Assembly (NCBI GenBank): GCA_964613385.1
Contig: CAZTGZ010000010.1
Location: 1 to 64,000 of the forward strand
Direction of reading: 5' to 3'
Length of the DNA: 64,000 nt
From: CAZTGZ01 sp964613385
GTDB taxonomy: Bacteria; Bacteroidota; Bacteroidia; NS11-12g; UBA9320
Shown: piece after piece, positions 17,444 to 25,086 of the stretch
How the letters are laid out: every line of letters begins with the position of its first letter
Position numbering within the stretch: position 1 is the stretch's first letter
Made by a program: the position numbers and the translations under genes
Notes under the pieces: generated by a model
Told to the model about the DNA's origin: nothing
The model's database searches: none
Seen by the model: only the letters and a program-made list of their open reading frames with translations

Positions 17444-17751
17444 AAGTCACAAGAAGCCAACGCATATTCCAGGCTTCATTCTTGCGACAGAAGTAACATT
17501 AAGGTGATAAGTCACAGGAATCCAACGCACATTCCAGGCTTCATTCTTGCGACAGAAGTAACATTAAGGTGATAAGTCACAAGAAGCCAACGCACATTCC
17601 AGGCTTCATTCTTGCGACAGAAGTAACATTAAGGTAAAAGACACAAGAAGCCAACGCACATTCCAGGCTCCATTTTTGCGACAGAAGTATCATTAAGGTG
17701 ATAAGTCACAAGAAGCCAACGCACATTCCAGGCTTCATTCTTGCGACAGAA
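17444..17751 (+). repeat. Tandem array of five REP-like palindromic units
   Basis: Four full units of 64-65 bases (17444-17508, 17509-17573, 17574-17637, 17638-17702) and a fifth cut short (17703-17751). Each begins AAGTCACAAGAAGCC and carries GGCTTCATTCTTGCGACA, whose arms pair (GAAGCC with GGCTTC, CAAG with CTTG) into an imperfect hairpin; a linker GAAGTAACATTAAGGTGAT joins units. Units are nearly identical, with a few substitutions (units 2 and 4) and one 1-base deletion (unit 3). They fill much of the 636 bases without a gene between the RAYT gene and rpsT. There are no unique spacers, so this is not CRISPR. A short open frame through the array (17384-17572) is not a gene. Confidence 0.88.
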
Positions 17752-17763
17752 TTAAAGATCACG

Positions 17764-17819
17764 GCTTTTTTTGTAGATTTATGTTCATTGACAATTGAAA
17801 AATGTGCGTCGATGAACCA
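17764..17819. repeat. Right copy of the imperfect direct repeat flanking the RAYT locus
   Basis: Ungapped partner of 16671-16726 (41 of 56 identical by hand count). Together with GATCACGGCT at 17757-17766 it looks like an eroded duplicate of the 5' end and upstream region of the T9SS gene at 15717-16658, now separated from it by the RAYT gene and the REP array. Confidence 0.65.
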
Positions 17820-17934
17820 TTTCAATGTATAGAAGTAGATGCAGAATTTCTTTGAACGTGAATTTATGGGTAGTGGAAGATGATCCATAGAAAGTCGCAG
17901 GGTCAAATTTCCTTCAGAAAAAATTCCAAATTTC

Positions 17935-17965
17935 TTTGATGCCTGTGGATTTTTGATTACCTTTG
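17935..17965 (+). promoter_or_regulatory. Full-consensus Bacteroidota promoter of rpsT
   Basis: TTTG (17935-17938), exactly 19 bases, then TACCTTTG (17958-17965): both halves of the Bacteroidota housekeeping promoter TTTG-N19-TAnnTTTG. Transcription should start near 17972, giving a leader of about 15 bases to the rpsT ATG. Confidence 0.75.
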
Positions 17966-17986
17966 CAGCCCTTTAAAGTTTCTGAT

Positions 17987-18241
17987 ATGGCAAACCATAA
18001 GTCCGCATTAAAAAGAATTCGCAGCAACAGCATCAAAAGGCTGAGAAACCGCTATCAACATAAAACCACCCGTACCTGGTTGAAAAAGGTGCGTATGAGC
18101 AAGAATAAAGCCGAAGCGGGCAAAATGCTGAGCGAAACTTTTTCAATGCTCGACAAAATGGTAAAACGCAATATCATTCACAAGAATAAGGCGTCTAATC
18201 TGAAGAGCAGCCTCACCAAACACGTGAATTCTCTTTCTTAA
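17987..18241 (+). CDS. rpsT: 30S ribosomal protein S20
   Basis: An 84-residue basic protein starting MANHKSALKRIR, the invariant S20 N-terminus. I use the ATG at 17987; an upstream in-frame start at 17963 would add eight residues, lie inside the -7 promoter box and break the family start. S20 binds 16S rRNA in the small subunit. The lysine- and arginine-rich helices (RNRYQHKTTRTWLKKVRM, NIIHKNKASNLKSSLTKHV) are typical. It has its own consensus promoter and a weak hairpin after the stop, so it is probably monocistronic. Confidence 0.97.
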   Translation: MANHKSALKRIRSNSIKRLRNRYQHKTTRTWLKKVRMSKNKAEAGKMLSETFSMLDKMVKRNIIHKNKASNLKSSLTKHVNSLS

Positions 18242-18256
18242 GTTCAAGGAATTTCA

Positions 18257-18276
18257 TCGCCTCCAGGCGGTATTTT
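18257..18276 (+). terminator. Weak terminator-like hairpin after rpsT
   Basis: CGCCT-CC-AGGCG forms a 5-bp GC-rich stem with a minimal loop, followed by GTATTTTC. The T run is short, so termination would be partial at best. Confidence 0.3.
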
Positions 18277-18342
18277 CACGATAAAATTTTCCTGATTCTG
18301 AACATAGGGCTAAGTTCGTAAAAGAACATTAACCCCATTTCT

Positions 18343-19026
18343 ATGTCATTTCCTATCAAATCCTGGGCAGAGGATGATCGTCCCAGAGAAAAAATGCTTC
18401 ACCAGGGCAGATCTGCCTTGTCTGACGCCGAGTTAATTGCTATTGTGCTTGGCACTGGTACCAGGGATCAAACTGCCCTGGATTTGGCCCGCCAATTACT
18501 CAGTAATTCCCAGAACGATTTGTCGAAACTCGCGCGTTGCAGCTTGGCCGAACTTCAGAAATGCAAAGGCATCGGACCGGCTAAAGCCATCACCTTATCG
18601 GCTGCTTTGGAAATGGGAAATCGCAAAAAATCAGCCGAATTCAAACCGGTGCAAATTAGTTCGAGTCTGGATGCCTTTCAACATTTGGGTCCCAGATTGG
18701 AAGATCATGTTTATGAAGAGTTTCACGTGCTGCTGCTCTCCAGAAGCAATCGGGTCATTTCCGTTTCGAGGGTAAGTCAGGGAGGTGTGAGCGGCACGGT
18801 TGTAGACCCAAAAAGGATATTTAAACTGGCTTTGGAAGCCGGAGCTTCCTGCCTTATCTTATGTCATAATCATCCTTCCGGAAACCTCACACCCAGTCCT
18901 CAAGACATTCAAATTACCAAGAACCTGCATGCCGCCGGAAAATTACTCGAGATTCAGGTCATCGACCATCTTATTATCTGTGGACAGCAATACTACAGTT
19001 TCGCCGATGAAGGGCAAATGCCTTAA
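18343..19026 (+). CDS. radC: RadC family JAB-domain protein (UPF0758)
   Basis: A 227-residue protein with an N-terminal helix-hairpin-helix-like part (about 20-85; KCKGIGPAKAITLSAALE) and a C-terminal JAB/MPN metal-binding domain whose motif is HNHPSGNLTPSPQD (about 175-188), giving the two His and the Asp ligands. E at EEFHVLLL supplies the catalytic glutamate of the fold. It was historically called a DNA repair protein, but the molecular role is unproven. All key residues are present. Its stop codon overlaps the stop of the convergent M1 peptidase (shared TTAA). Confidence 0.93.
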   Translation: MSFPIKSWAEDDRPREKMLHQGRSALSDAELIAIVLGTGTRDQTALDLARQLLSNSQNDLSKLARCSLAELQKCKGIGPAKAITLSAALEMGNRKKSAEFKPVQISSSLDAFQHLGPRLEDHVYEEFHVLLLSRSNRVISVSRVSQGGVSGTVVDPKRIFKLALEAGASCLILCHNHPSGNLTPSPQDIQITKNLHAAGKLLEIQVIDHLIICGQQYYSFADEGQMP

Positions 19027-22007
19027 AACAAGCTTACCGATTCCATAAAAGACACCGGCTCCAGCTTGTTCAGATTCAACTTGAACACAATTCGTCTGTG
19101 AAATTCCGATATCCCCTGCAATTTTTGAATGTCTGTAACTTCAGATGACTGGGTCAACGGAATATATATTTCCAGTACTTCTTTCATCACATGAAATTGA
19201 ATACCACATTGCCATATAAATCTGGATTCCATGATCTGATCCAATCCGTCGAAAGTGACGATATCTGCATAAAGACCAAATGGGATTTTACCGGGTAAAG
19301 TGCTGTGCAGGCCAACGGCTACTGCATATTGGTCGGTAGAACCTATAGAACCAGTGAACTTCTGTGACAGATATTCTGATGATACCTGATTCAGAAATAA
19401 GCCTGCGCGTGCATTTCTGCCCATCAGGCTTTGATCAAACATAAAATCATAGTTTTTGGCGGTGGTACCGAATCCCGTATTGAAAAGACCGTTGCTCCCA
19501 CTTCCTTGGATCGGGTAGAAACAACCGGCAACCTTCGCTGTGAGTCCTTTGTTTGCATGCTTGTAATTAAACATCTGACTCCAATAAGCCTGGGTGCGCA
19601 TAAAACTCCCCTTTTTTGTCATATCAAACCATCCCTGAGTGATGGAAGCTTTCCAAACCCATGGTCTGAGAGCTGTTTTCTTTTTGCCCTCCATATCCAG
19701 TGAAACAAAATGATGCGGGTTCTGGTAAGGAGATGTCCAGCCGGGAAATGATGTCTCTTGAGCTTCCACATCAAACTGTGCTTTGTAATTCACCCAAACA
19801 TATCTGAGCATGATGTCGGTCTTTCGGGCACCGCGATACAGCGGATTCGCGAGTTTAGCCAAAATGAAAGGCTGAACTTTTTGATATTGATAGGGATTGA
19901 AATTTTCGAAATCAAATGCGGCTATTTTAATACCGGTCTCAAGTCGTTGTATATTCCCCTTTTGCATAGGAATGTATCGGATTATACGCGCGTGTCCATT
20001 CAGATTTTTATATTGAGTCCCGTACATCGGCATCATCAAAAATTCTGTGCGATTTCCCGGGTAACCTAAATTATGCAGGAGCAGCCCGGGCATATGTTGG
20101 TCATAAAGGTTAAATCCATATACCGGAAAAAGTGCAATCTGATTTCGCGTCGGATTGTTTCCAAATGACAACAAACTTATTTTCAGGGGCTCCATGTAAT
20201 GAAACAATGCCTTGCGACGGTATATATTGTTGTCCTTTTTATTTTCGAAAAGCGCATCTGTAGCATCGATACGTATTTGATCAAATGAGGTTTCAGAATC
20301 CATGAGTTCCAGATTCACGTTTTTACTTTCTGAATGACCGTCGACCCAAATGGTTCGAAGGATTTTGTTATTCTGAATAAGGGAAACCGGAACAGGGGCA
20401 CTCACCATTCCTTTGTTCTGAATTTGAAAACTCAACTGATTTCCCTGGAGTTTTACGTTTTTAATGGCCATGTCCATTGGCTTGCCGATCAACATCAGAT
20501 CTCTAAAGAACCAGGTGAGATTCTTACCACTCGTTTTTTCAAATACATCCTGCATATCACCGGGTAAAGGGTGTTTAAATTTCCAGGTTTCGTAATATTC
20601 ACGGAAACACTGATAAAAAACATCTTCTCCGAGATATCCGAGCAGATGATTGAATAATTCTGCACCTTTTCCATACACCATGGTGCCATAATTGGTTGAG
20701 GTAAATATCTCAGAATTTAACCCCGGAGCCTGTGAAGTACCTCTTAATTCGGCATGTAGCGCGATGCTATTCATAATGCCGTCATTGGTTAGCATGCTTT
20801 TCAAATTTGGGTTACTCACCTCGTCATTTTCCTCTTTTTGCTCCATGGTTTTGCCTTCAAAAAAAGTATTGATGCTCTCATCCATCCATGGATAGGCACG
20901 TTCATTGCTGGCCAGAATCCCGTAAAACCAGTTGTGTCCTACTTCATGCACAATGACTTCTTCGTTCAACATGTCACAAACAGTAATCATGGGATACTCC
21001 ATGCCTCCGCCTGCCTTGAGTGATCCCAGGACCACGCTGCAATGACTGTATGGATACTCACCGGCGTGATCGCTATAGAATTTAAGCGCGTTGCCGATGT
21101 ACTTGGCATAGTTGATTTTCTTTTCGGAGGCATAGACATAGGTACTGATCGTTCGCCCGCTTTGCAATTGGGTCTTGCTTCTTTCGATATTAAAGGTTTT
21201 TGACGCAAACCACGCGAAATCATGAATGCTGTCCTGTATAAATGTAAGGGTTTTATAAGTAGGGGAACTGGAGATGGCTACCGTGGGGTCAATGGGGTTA
21301 TTGATTCGATTTTGCAGGAACGCGATTTCCGATTCTTCCTGTAAAACTCCGGTCGCAGCTACCACATAATTATCCGGCACAATGATTTTTACATTGAATT
21401 TTCCGAATTCACTGTAGAACTCACCCTGATCTAAATAAGGCATGGGATGCCATCCGTTGATGTCGTAAACAGCGGGCTTGGGGTACCACTGACTGATCTG
21501 ATAGGCTTGATCTGCATGTCCCAAACGGCTGAAACTTCCGGGAACTTTTACTCTGAAGGGGGTACTGATCACCAGGCTATCTCCGGATTCAAGTGGTTGA
21601 TTCAGGATAAATTTTACTACATCCGGCCAATTCAGGTGGTTTGTATAACTCAATTCCACGCCATTAAAGGTAAACTTCAAGCTATCGATATATCCGCGAT
21701 CTTCTTGTGGAGAAAATATAAATTTGGAATCATTGTCTTCATTTTTTTGCCGGGCAAAATCACTTGCTATTGAACTGTATGCATTGGGCCACAGGTGCAT
21801 GTAGAACTCGCTGAGTTTAAATGGACTCTGATTGTGATATACGATACGAATTTGACCATTGAGAATATGCTGTGCATCGTCGAGTTTGATGGTAATATTG
21901 TAATTCACTTTTTGTTGCCAGTCGGCTTGCAGGTAAGAAAAACCGGGTTGGGCGTGAAGCGCAAGGCTTGTGAGCAATAAAAAGAGTGTTTGGACGGTTT
22001 TGTTCAT
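19023..22007 (-). CDS. M1 family zinc metallopeptidase (secreted)
   Basis: About 994 residues. I take the ATG at 22007 (MNKTVQTLFLL), which exposes a signal peptide ending LHAQ; the upstream ATG adds eight polar residues ahead of it. After an aminopeptidase-N-type beta domain comes the catalytic zinc site HEVGH at 354-358 with the third ligand E377 in WMDESIN, the exact HExxH-x18-E spacing of family M1. The C-terminal third is a beta-rich region (about 640-994) with aromatic strands, as in the long periplasmic or surface M1 enzymes of Bacteroidota. It probably removes N-terminal residues from peptides in the envelope. No T9SS sorting domain is visible. Confidence 0.93.
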   Translation of the reverse strand: MNKTVQTLFLLLTSLALHAQPGFSYLQADWQQKVNYNITIKLDDAQHILNGQIRIVYHNQSPFKLSEFYMHLWPNAYSSIASDFARQKNEDNDSKFIFSPQEDRGYIDSLKFTFNGVELSYTNHLNWPDVVKFILNQPLESGDSLVISTPFRVKVPGSFSRLGHADQAYQISQWYPKPAVYDINGWHPMPYLDQGEFYSEFGKFNVKIIVPDNYVVAATGVLQEESEIAFLQNRINNPIDPTVAISSSPTYKTLTFIQDSIHDFAWFASKTFNIERSKTQLQSGRTISTYVYASEKKINYAKYIGNALKFYSDHAGEYPYSHCSVVLGSLKAGGGMEYPMITVCDMLNEEVIVHEVGHNWFYGILASNERAYPWMDESINTFFEGKTMEQKEENDEVSNPNLKSMLTNDGIMNSIALHAELRGTSQAPGLNSEIFTSTNYGTMVYGKGAELFNHLLGYLGEDVFYQCFREYYETWKFKHPLPGDMQDVFEKTSGKNLTWFFRDLMLIGKPMDMAIKNVKLQGNQLSFQIQNKGMVSAPVPVSLIQNNKILRTIWVDGHSESKNVNLELMDSETSFDQIRIDATDALFENKKDNNIYRRKALFHYMEPLKISLLSFGNNPTRNQIALFPVYGFNLYDQHMPGLLLHNLGYPGNRTEFLMMPMYGTQYKNLNGHARIIRYIPMQKGNIQRLETGIKIAAFDFENFNPYQYQKVQPFILAKLANPLYRGARKTDIMLRYVWVNYKAQFDVEAQETSFPGWTSPYQNPHHFVSLDMEGKKKTALRPWVWKASITQGWFDMTKKGSFMRTQAYWSQMFNYKHANKGLTAKVAGCFYPIQGSGSNGLFNTGFGTTAKNYDFMFDQSLMGRNARAGLFLNQVSSEYLSQKFTGSIGSTDQYAVAVGLHSTLPGKIPFGLYADIVTFDGLDQIMESRFIWQCGIQFHVMKEVLEIYIPLTQSSEVTDIQKLQGISEFHRRIVFKLNLNKLEPVSFMESVSLF

Positions 22008-22049
22008 ACGTTGTTCGTAATTATCATGCAATAATAAAGTTAGTTTGGC

Positions 22050-22078
22050 TTGAGTGCTTTGGAAATGTTTTAGCTTTG
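22050..22078 (+). promoter_or_regulatory. Promoter candidate for the TPR gene
   Basis: TAGCTTTG (22071-22078) matches TAnnTTTG 16 bases before the ATG, with TTG at 22050-22052 as a possible -33 element (18-base spacer). Confidence 0.5.
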
Positions 22079-22094
22079 TTTAAATCTGTTATTC

Positions 22095-23495
22095 ATGGAT
22101 GAAGATTTTTCGAGAGAAGAACTGAGGGGAGACGCAGAACAATTCGGTGAATTGCTCGACAATGGGGAGATTAGTTACCGCGAGGCGGAGGACTTAGACA
22201 ATCTGATTGAATATTTTATTGAGGAAGGTCAGTTGAACCGTGCGCTGAAGGCAGCGGAATTCGGACTTGAATGGCATCCGTTTTCAGCAGCCATTTTGCA
22301 ACGTAAGGCTTATATTTTTCACATTACCGGCCGCACGCTCGAAGGTTTGGAGTTGCTGGACCGGGCTGAATTGTTCGAGCCCAATGATGCCGATTTGTAT
22401 GCCCTCAAGGGCGAGATGCTGGCTCATTTAGAGCGGTTTGAAGAATCTGTATATAGTTTCGAGGAAGCGCTCAAGTATACCGATGACCGCAGTGAAATAT
22501 ACATCAGTCTTGCTTTTACCTATCAGAGTTGGGGAAAGCCTTCAAAAGCCATACGATATCTGAGTATGATTTTGGAAAATGAGGTGGAAAACGAACAGTT
22601 GTTATTTGAAATTGCCTACTGCTTCGACCTCATGGATGAGCCGCTGGCTGCTATTGAATTTTTTAGTCAGTTTACAGATCAACATCCTTACTCCCATGCA
22701 GCCTGGCTTAACTTGGGAAATTGGTATCAGCAGGTGTCCAATTTTGAAAAAGCCATTTGGGCCTACGATTTTGCCATTGCCATCACCCCACATTTGGGCA
22801 GTGCCTATATGCAAAAAGGGCTCTGTTTGTTCGAGCTGGAACAATACGAAGAGGCCATCGAATCCTTTAATCAGACATTGGAACTGGATGGTCCGGACGG
22901 ATTGGTGTATTGCAATATCGCCAATTGTTATGAGGAATTGGATGAGGTTAAGAAGGCACGTGGATTTTATAAAATGGCGATTAAAAACGATGCTACTTTA
23001 TCAGATGCGTGGTTTGGTCTGGGTATGACCTATAAAACGGAAGAGAATTATACGCAAGCGATACATTATATACAACGTGCCATGCGTATTGATCCGGAAG
23101 AGATGGATTATCTGGTGGAATTGGGTGAGATATACCTGATTCAGGAAGATTATGAAAAAGCGGAACAGACATTTAGTAAAATTTGTCGGGCAGAACCCTG
23201 GATACCCGAGGCCTGGCTGGATTGGGCTTTGTGTCAGTTCGAAAATGGACGCGCAGAAATTGCTGTTAAAACATTGGAAGATGGTCTGGATCTATTCCCG
23301 GAAGACCATCGATTTATGTACCGTTTGGCTTCCTATGGCTTTGTATTGGGATGGTCGGTAAGGGCCTTCGAATATCTGAATTCGGCCTTAACCATAAATT
23401 GGGGTGATCATCATTTACTTTTTATTCATGCTCCTTTTCTAAAAGAATCGGAATCTGTGGCAGAAACCATAGATTTGTACCGCGATTCTAACTAG
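22095..23495 (+). CDS. Tetratricopeptide repeat protein
   Basis: A 466-residue acidic, soluble protein without signal peptide, made almost wholly of about twelve TPR units (from about residue 35 to 450). Good examples are AWLNLGNWYQQVSNFEKAIWAYDFAIAI-type helices around 210-240, then AYMQKGLCLFELEQYEEAI and AWFGLGMTYKTEENYTQAI. TPR arrays bind partner proteins. The stop codon is two bases ahead of the phosphosulfolactate-synthase-like gene, so both are made from one message; a TPR gene before that enzyme is an arrangement I associate with Bacteroidota, but the functional tie is unknown. Confidence 0.92.
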   Translation: MDEDFSREELRGDAEQFGELLDNGEISYREAEDLDNLIEYFIEEGQLNRALKAAEFGLEWHPFSAAILQRKAYIFHITGRTLEGLELLDRAELFEPNDADLYALKGEMLAHLERFEESVYSFEEALKYTDDRSEIYISLAFTYQSWGKPSKAIRYLSMILENEVENEQLLFEIAYCFDLMDEPLAAIEFFSQFTDQHPYSHAAWLNLGNWYQQVSNFEKAIWAYDFAIAITPHLGSAYMQKGLCLFELEQYEEAIESFNQTLELDGPDGLVYCNIANCYEELDEVKKARGFYKMAIKNDATLSDAWFGLGMTYKTEENYTQAIHYIQRAMRIDPEEMDYLVELGEIYLIQEDYEKAEQTFSKICRAEPWIPEAWLDWALCQFENGRAEIAVKTLEDGLDLFPEDHRFMYRLASYGFVLGWSVRAFEYLNSALTINWGDHHLLFIHAPFLKESESVAETIDLYRDSN

Positions 23496-23497
23496 AC

Positions 23498-24237
23498 ATG
23501 TACAATTACGAATTACCCGGTTTACCGGAAAGGAGTTCTAAGCCGCGAAATAGTGGTATTACCATGGCCATGGACAAAGGTCTCAGCCTGCGTGAAGTTG
23601 AAGATTTTTTATCGGTTAGTGAGGCCTATACCGATTTGGTGAAATTGGGTTTCGGTACATCCATTGTAACGCCCAAATTAAAGGAGAAAATTGCCTTGTA
23701 CAAATCTGCCGGCATTCCGGTGTATTTTGGGGGAACCCTGTTTGAGTCTTTTGTCGTTCGCAATTTGTTTGAAGATTATCTGAGGTTTCTGGAGAAATTT
23801 CAAATTGATCATGCCGAGGTGTCAGATGGGTCTATGGATATAGAACAGGATCAAAAATGTGAGTATATCCGCCAGCTATCTAAACATGTAACGGTGTTGA
23901 GTGAGGTTGGATCGAAGGACGCTGAAAAAATCATACCTCCTTATAAATGGATTGCTATGATGAAAGCAGAAATTGAAGCCGGCGTGTGGAAGGTAATTGC
24001 CGAGGCCAGAGAGAGCGGAACAGTAGGAATCTTCAGAGGGTCCGGAGAAGTGAGATCCGGATTGGTAGAAGAAATTTTAACTCAAATACCTCAGGAAACC
24101 ATCATATGGGAAGCCCCATTAAAGAGCCAGCAGGTATGNNNNNNNNNNATTTGGGGAATATTGCCCCCAATGAAGTAATTCCGCTGGAGACACTCAGATT
24201 AGGGTTGAGAGGCGATACCTTTAGTCAGTTTATTTAA
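23498..24237 (+). CDS. Phosphosulfolactate synthase (ComA) homologue, interrupted by assembly gap
   Basis: A TIM-barrel enzyme that in methanogens joins phosphoenolpyruvate and sulfite to phosphosulfolactate for coenzyme M. The N-terminal part (MDKGLSLREVEDFL, KLGFGTS, YFGGTLFE, VSDGSMDI) reads in one frame to the gap. The true C-terminus (LGNIAPNEVIPLETLRLGLRG, written here only to show the frame change) reads in a second frame to the stop at 24235-24237. Family conservation suggests about nine residues are missing, so the gap is really near 29 bases, of length 2 mod 3. I annotate one continuous gene. In Bacteroidota the product is not coenzyme M; a sulfonate or other role is unproven. Confidence 0.88.
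24139..24148. other. Assembly gap (10 N) that falsely breaks the ComA-like gene
   Basis: Ten placeholder Ns. Frames before and after differ, which is explained if the true gap length is 2 mod 3 (about 29 bases from the expected protein). An automatic gene call will give a false premature stop at 24178. Confidence 0.95.
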
Positions 24238-24238
24238 T

Positions 24239-24646
24239 TCAGACTTTTTCTCTGCGCACCAGGGTGAACAGCACTTTAACCGGACTTTGATCTGGCGTAT
24301 CTTTCTCATTTACACCGAAATAGACCAAATAAGTCCCTGAAAAAGACACATCGAATAATAGTGCAGCCTGCCCTCCGGCACTGTCGCTTTTTAAATCAGC
24401 AATTTTGGTGTGTTGCAAATCGAAAACCTGTATGCTCGCTTTGGAGTTTTCAGATTGACCGGTCATGGTAAACAGATAATCAAATCCCTTTTCTGCAACG
24501 AATTCGTATTGATACCAGTTTCCATCTTTTAAATCCAGTTCCTGACTTTTTACGAATCTCCACTGTATGGAAGGATTGATTTCTTTTACCTGGGCAATTC
24601 CGGATAGGGATATAAGTGCGAACAGAGTAAAAAGGAATATTCTCAT
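24239..24646 (-). CDS. Secreted hypothetical protein
   Basis: About 135 residues from the ATG at 24646 (MRIFLFTLFALIS), giving a clean signal peptide ending GIAQ; a start three codons upstream is possible. The mature part is a single beta-sandwich of about 110 residues (WYQYEFVAEKGFDYLF, SKASIQVFDLQHTKIADL, SFSGTYLVYFGV), similar in feel to domains that bind or cap envelope polymers, but no family is assigned. It ends one base from the convergent ComA-like gene. The next gene upstream on this strand (DUF3817) is 41 bases away, so a shared transcript is possible. Confidence 0.65.
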   Translation of the reverse strand: MRIFLFTLFALISLSGIAQVKEINPSIQWRFVKSQELDLKDGNWYQYEFVAEKGFDYLFTMTGQSENSKASIQVFDLQHTKIADLKSDSAGGQAALLFDVSFSGTYLVYFGVNEKDTPDQSPVKVLFTLVRREKV

Positions 24647-24687
24647 AGCTGACAATTAACAAAAACAATGCCTGAAGTACAGATGCA

Positions 24688-24972
24688 TTATTGAGCGTTG
24701 GGGTTGTTTCTGAATCTACGGGTAAAAATAAAAGTACCCAAAGGAAGGAGACCTGCGATTACTGCGAGTGCCCTTAACGAAATTGGCCACTTTTGTTCAT
24801 TTCCGTGTATGGCAATAAGCGTCAGATACCAAATGAACAGAATACCGTGCACCCAACCCAGATAAGTGACAACTTCGGGGATATTAGCCATGTATTTCAA
24901 AGGCATGGCAATTCCCAACAACAGTAAAAATGACCACCCTTCCAAATGTGCAATTCGTATGAATTGTTTCAT
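24688..24972 (-). CDS. DUF3817 family membrane protein
   Basis: A 94-residue protein with three transmembrane segments. The arrangement RIAHLEGWSFLLLLGIAMPLKY, then VHGILFIWYL, then LPLGTFIF is characteristic of DUF3817. These are small inner-membrane proteins of unknown function, sometimes fused to transporters. The glutamate of LEGWSF and the WVHG motif are the conserved polar positions within the membrane. It follows the terminator of the upstream minus-strand gene and so probably has its own promoter. Confidence 0.85.
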   Translation of the reverse strand: MKQFIRIAHLEGWSFLLLLGIAMPLKYMANIPEVVTYLGWVHGILFIWYLTLIAIHGNEQKWPISLRALAVIAGLLPLGTFIFTRRFRNNPNAQ

Positions 24973-25029
24973 GCCACAAATCTACCTTTTTTGTGCATTC
25001 CAGGTTGGATTTAAGCCTACCGCAGGAAA

Positions 25030-25055
25030 TAAAAAAAAGCCGGCATATGCCGGCT
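25030..25055 (-). terminator. Rho-independent terminator
   Basis: The perfect 18-base palindrome AGCCGGCATATGCCGGCT (25038-25055) is followed on the minus strand by a run of eight Ts. It lies 32 bases after the stop of the gene at 25087-26196 and should end that transcript. Confidence 0.85.
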
Positions 25056-25086
25056 CAAATTAGGGGTAGGGGCTGGGGGCAGCGTA

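Noticed and set aside
17384..17572. 62-residue open frame through the REP array
   Set aside because: It exists only because near-identical repeats lack stops in that frame; the product repeats itself and has no domain.
17444..17751. CRISPR array
   Set aside because: Units are contiguous 64-65-base tandem copies with no unique spacers, and there are no cas genes; they are palindromic REP-like units beside a RAYT gene.
17706..17906. 66-residue minus-strand frame before rpsT
   Set aside because: Half of it lies in the REP array and it has no family or plausible start signal.
23498..24178. ComA-like gene as a truncated pseudogene
   Set aside because: The stop at 24178 appears only because the 10-N gap has the wrong length; the correct C-terminus is present in another frame right after it.
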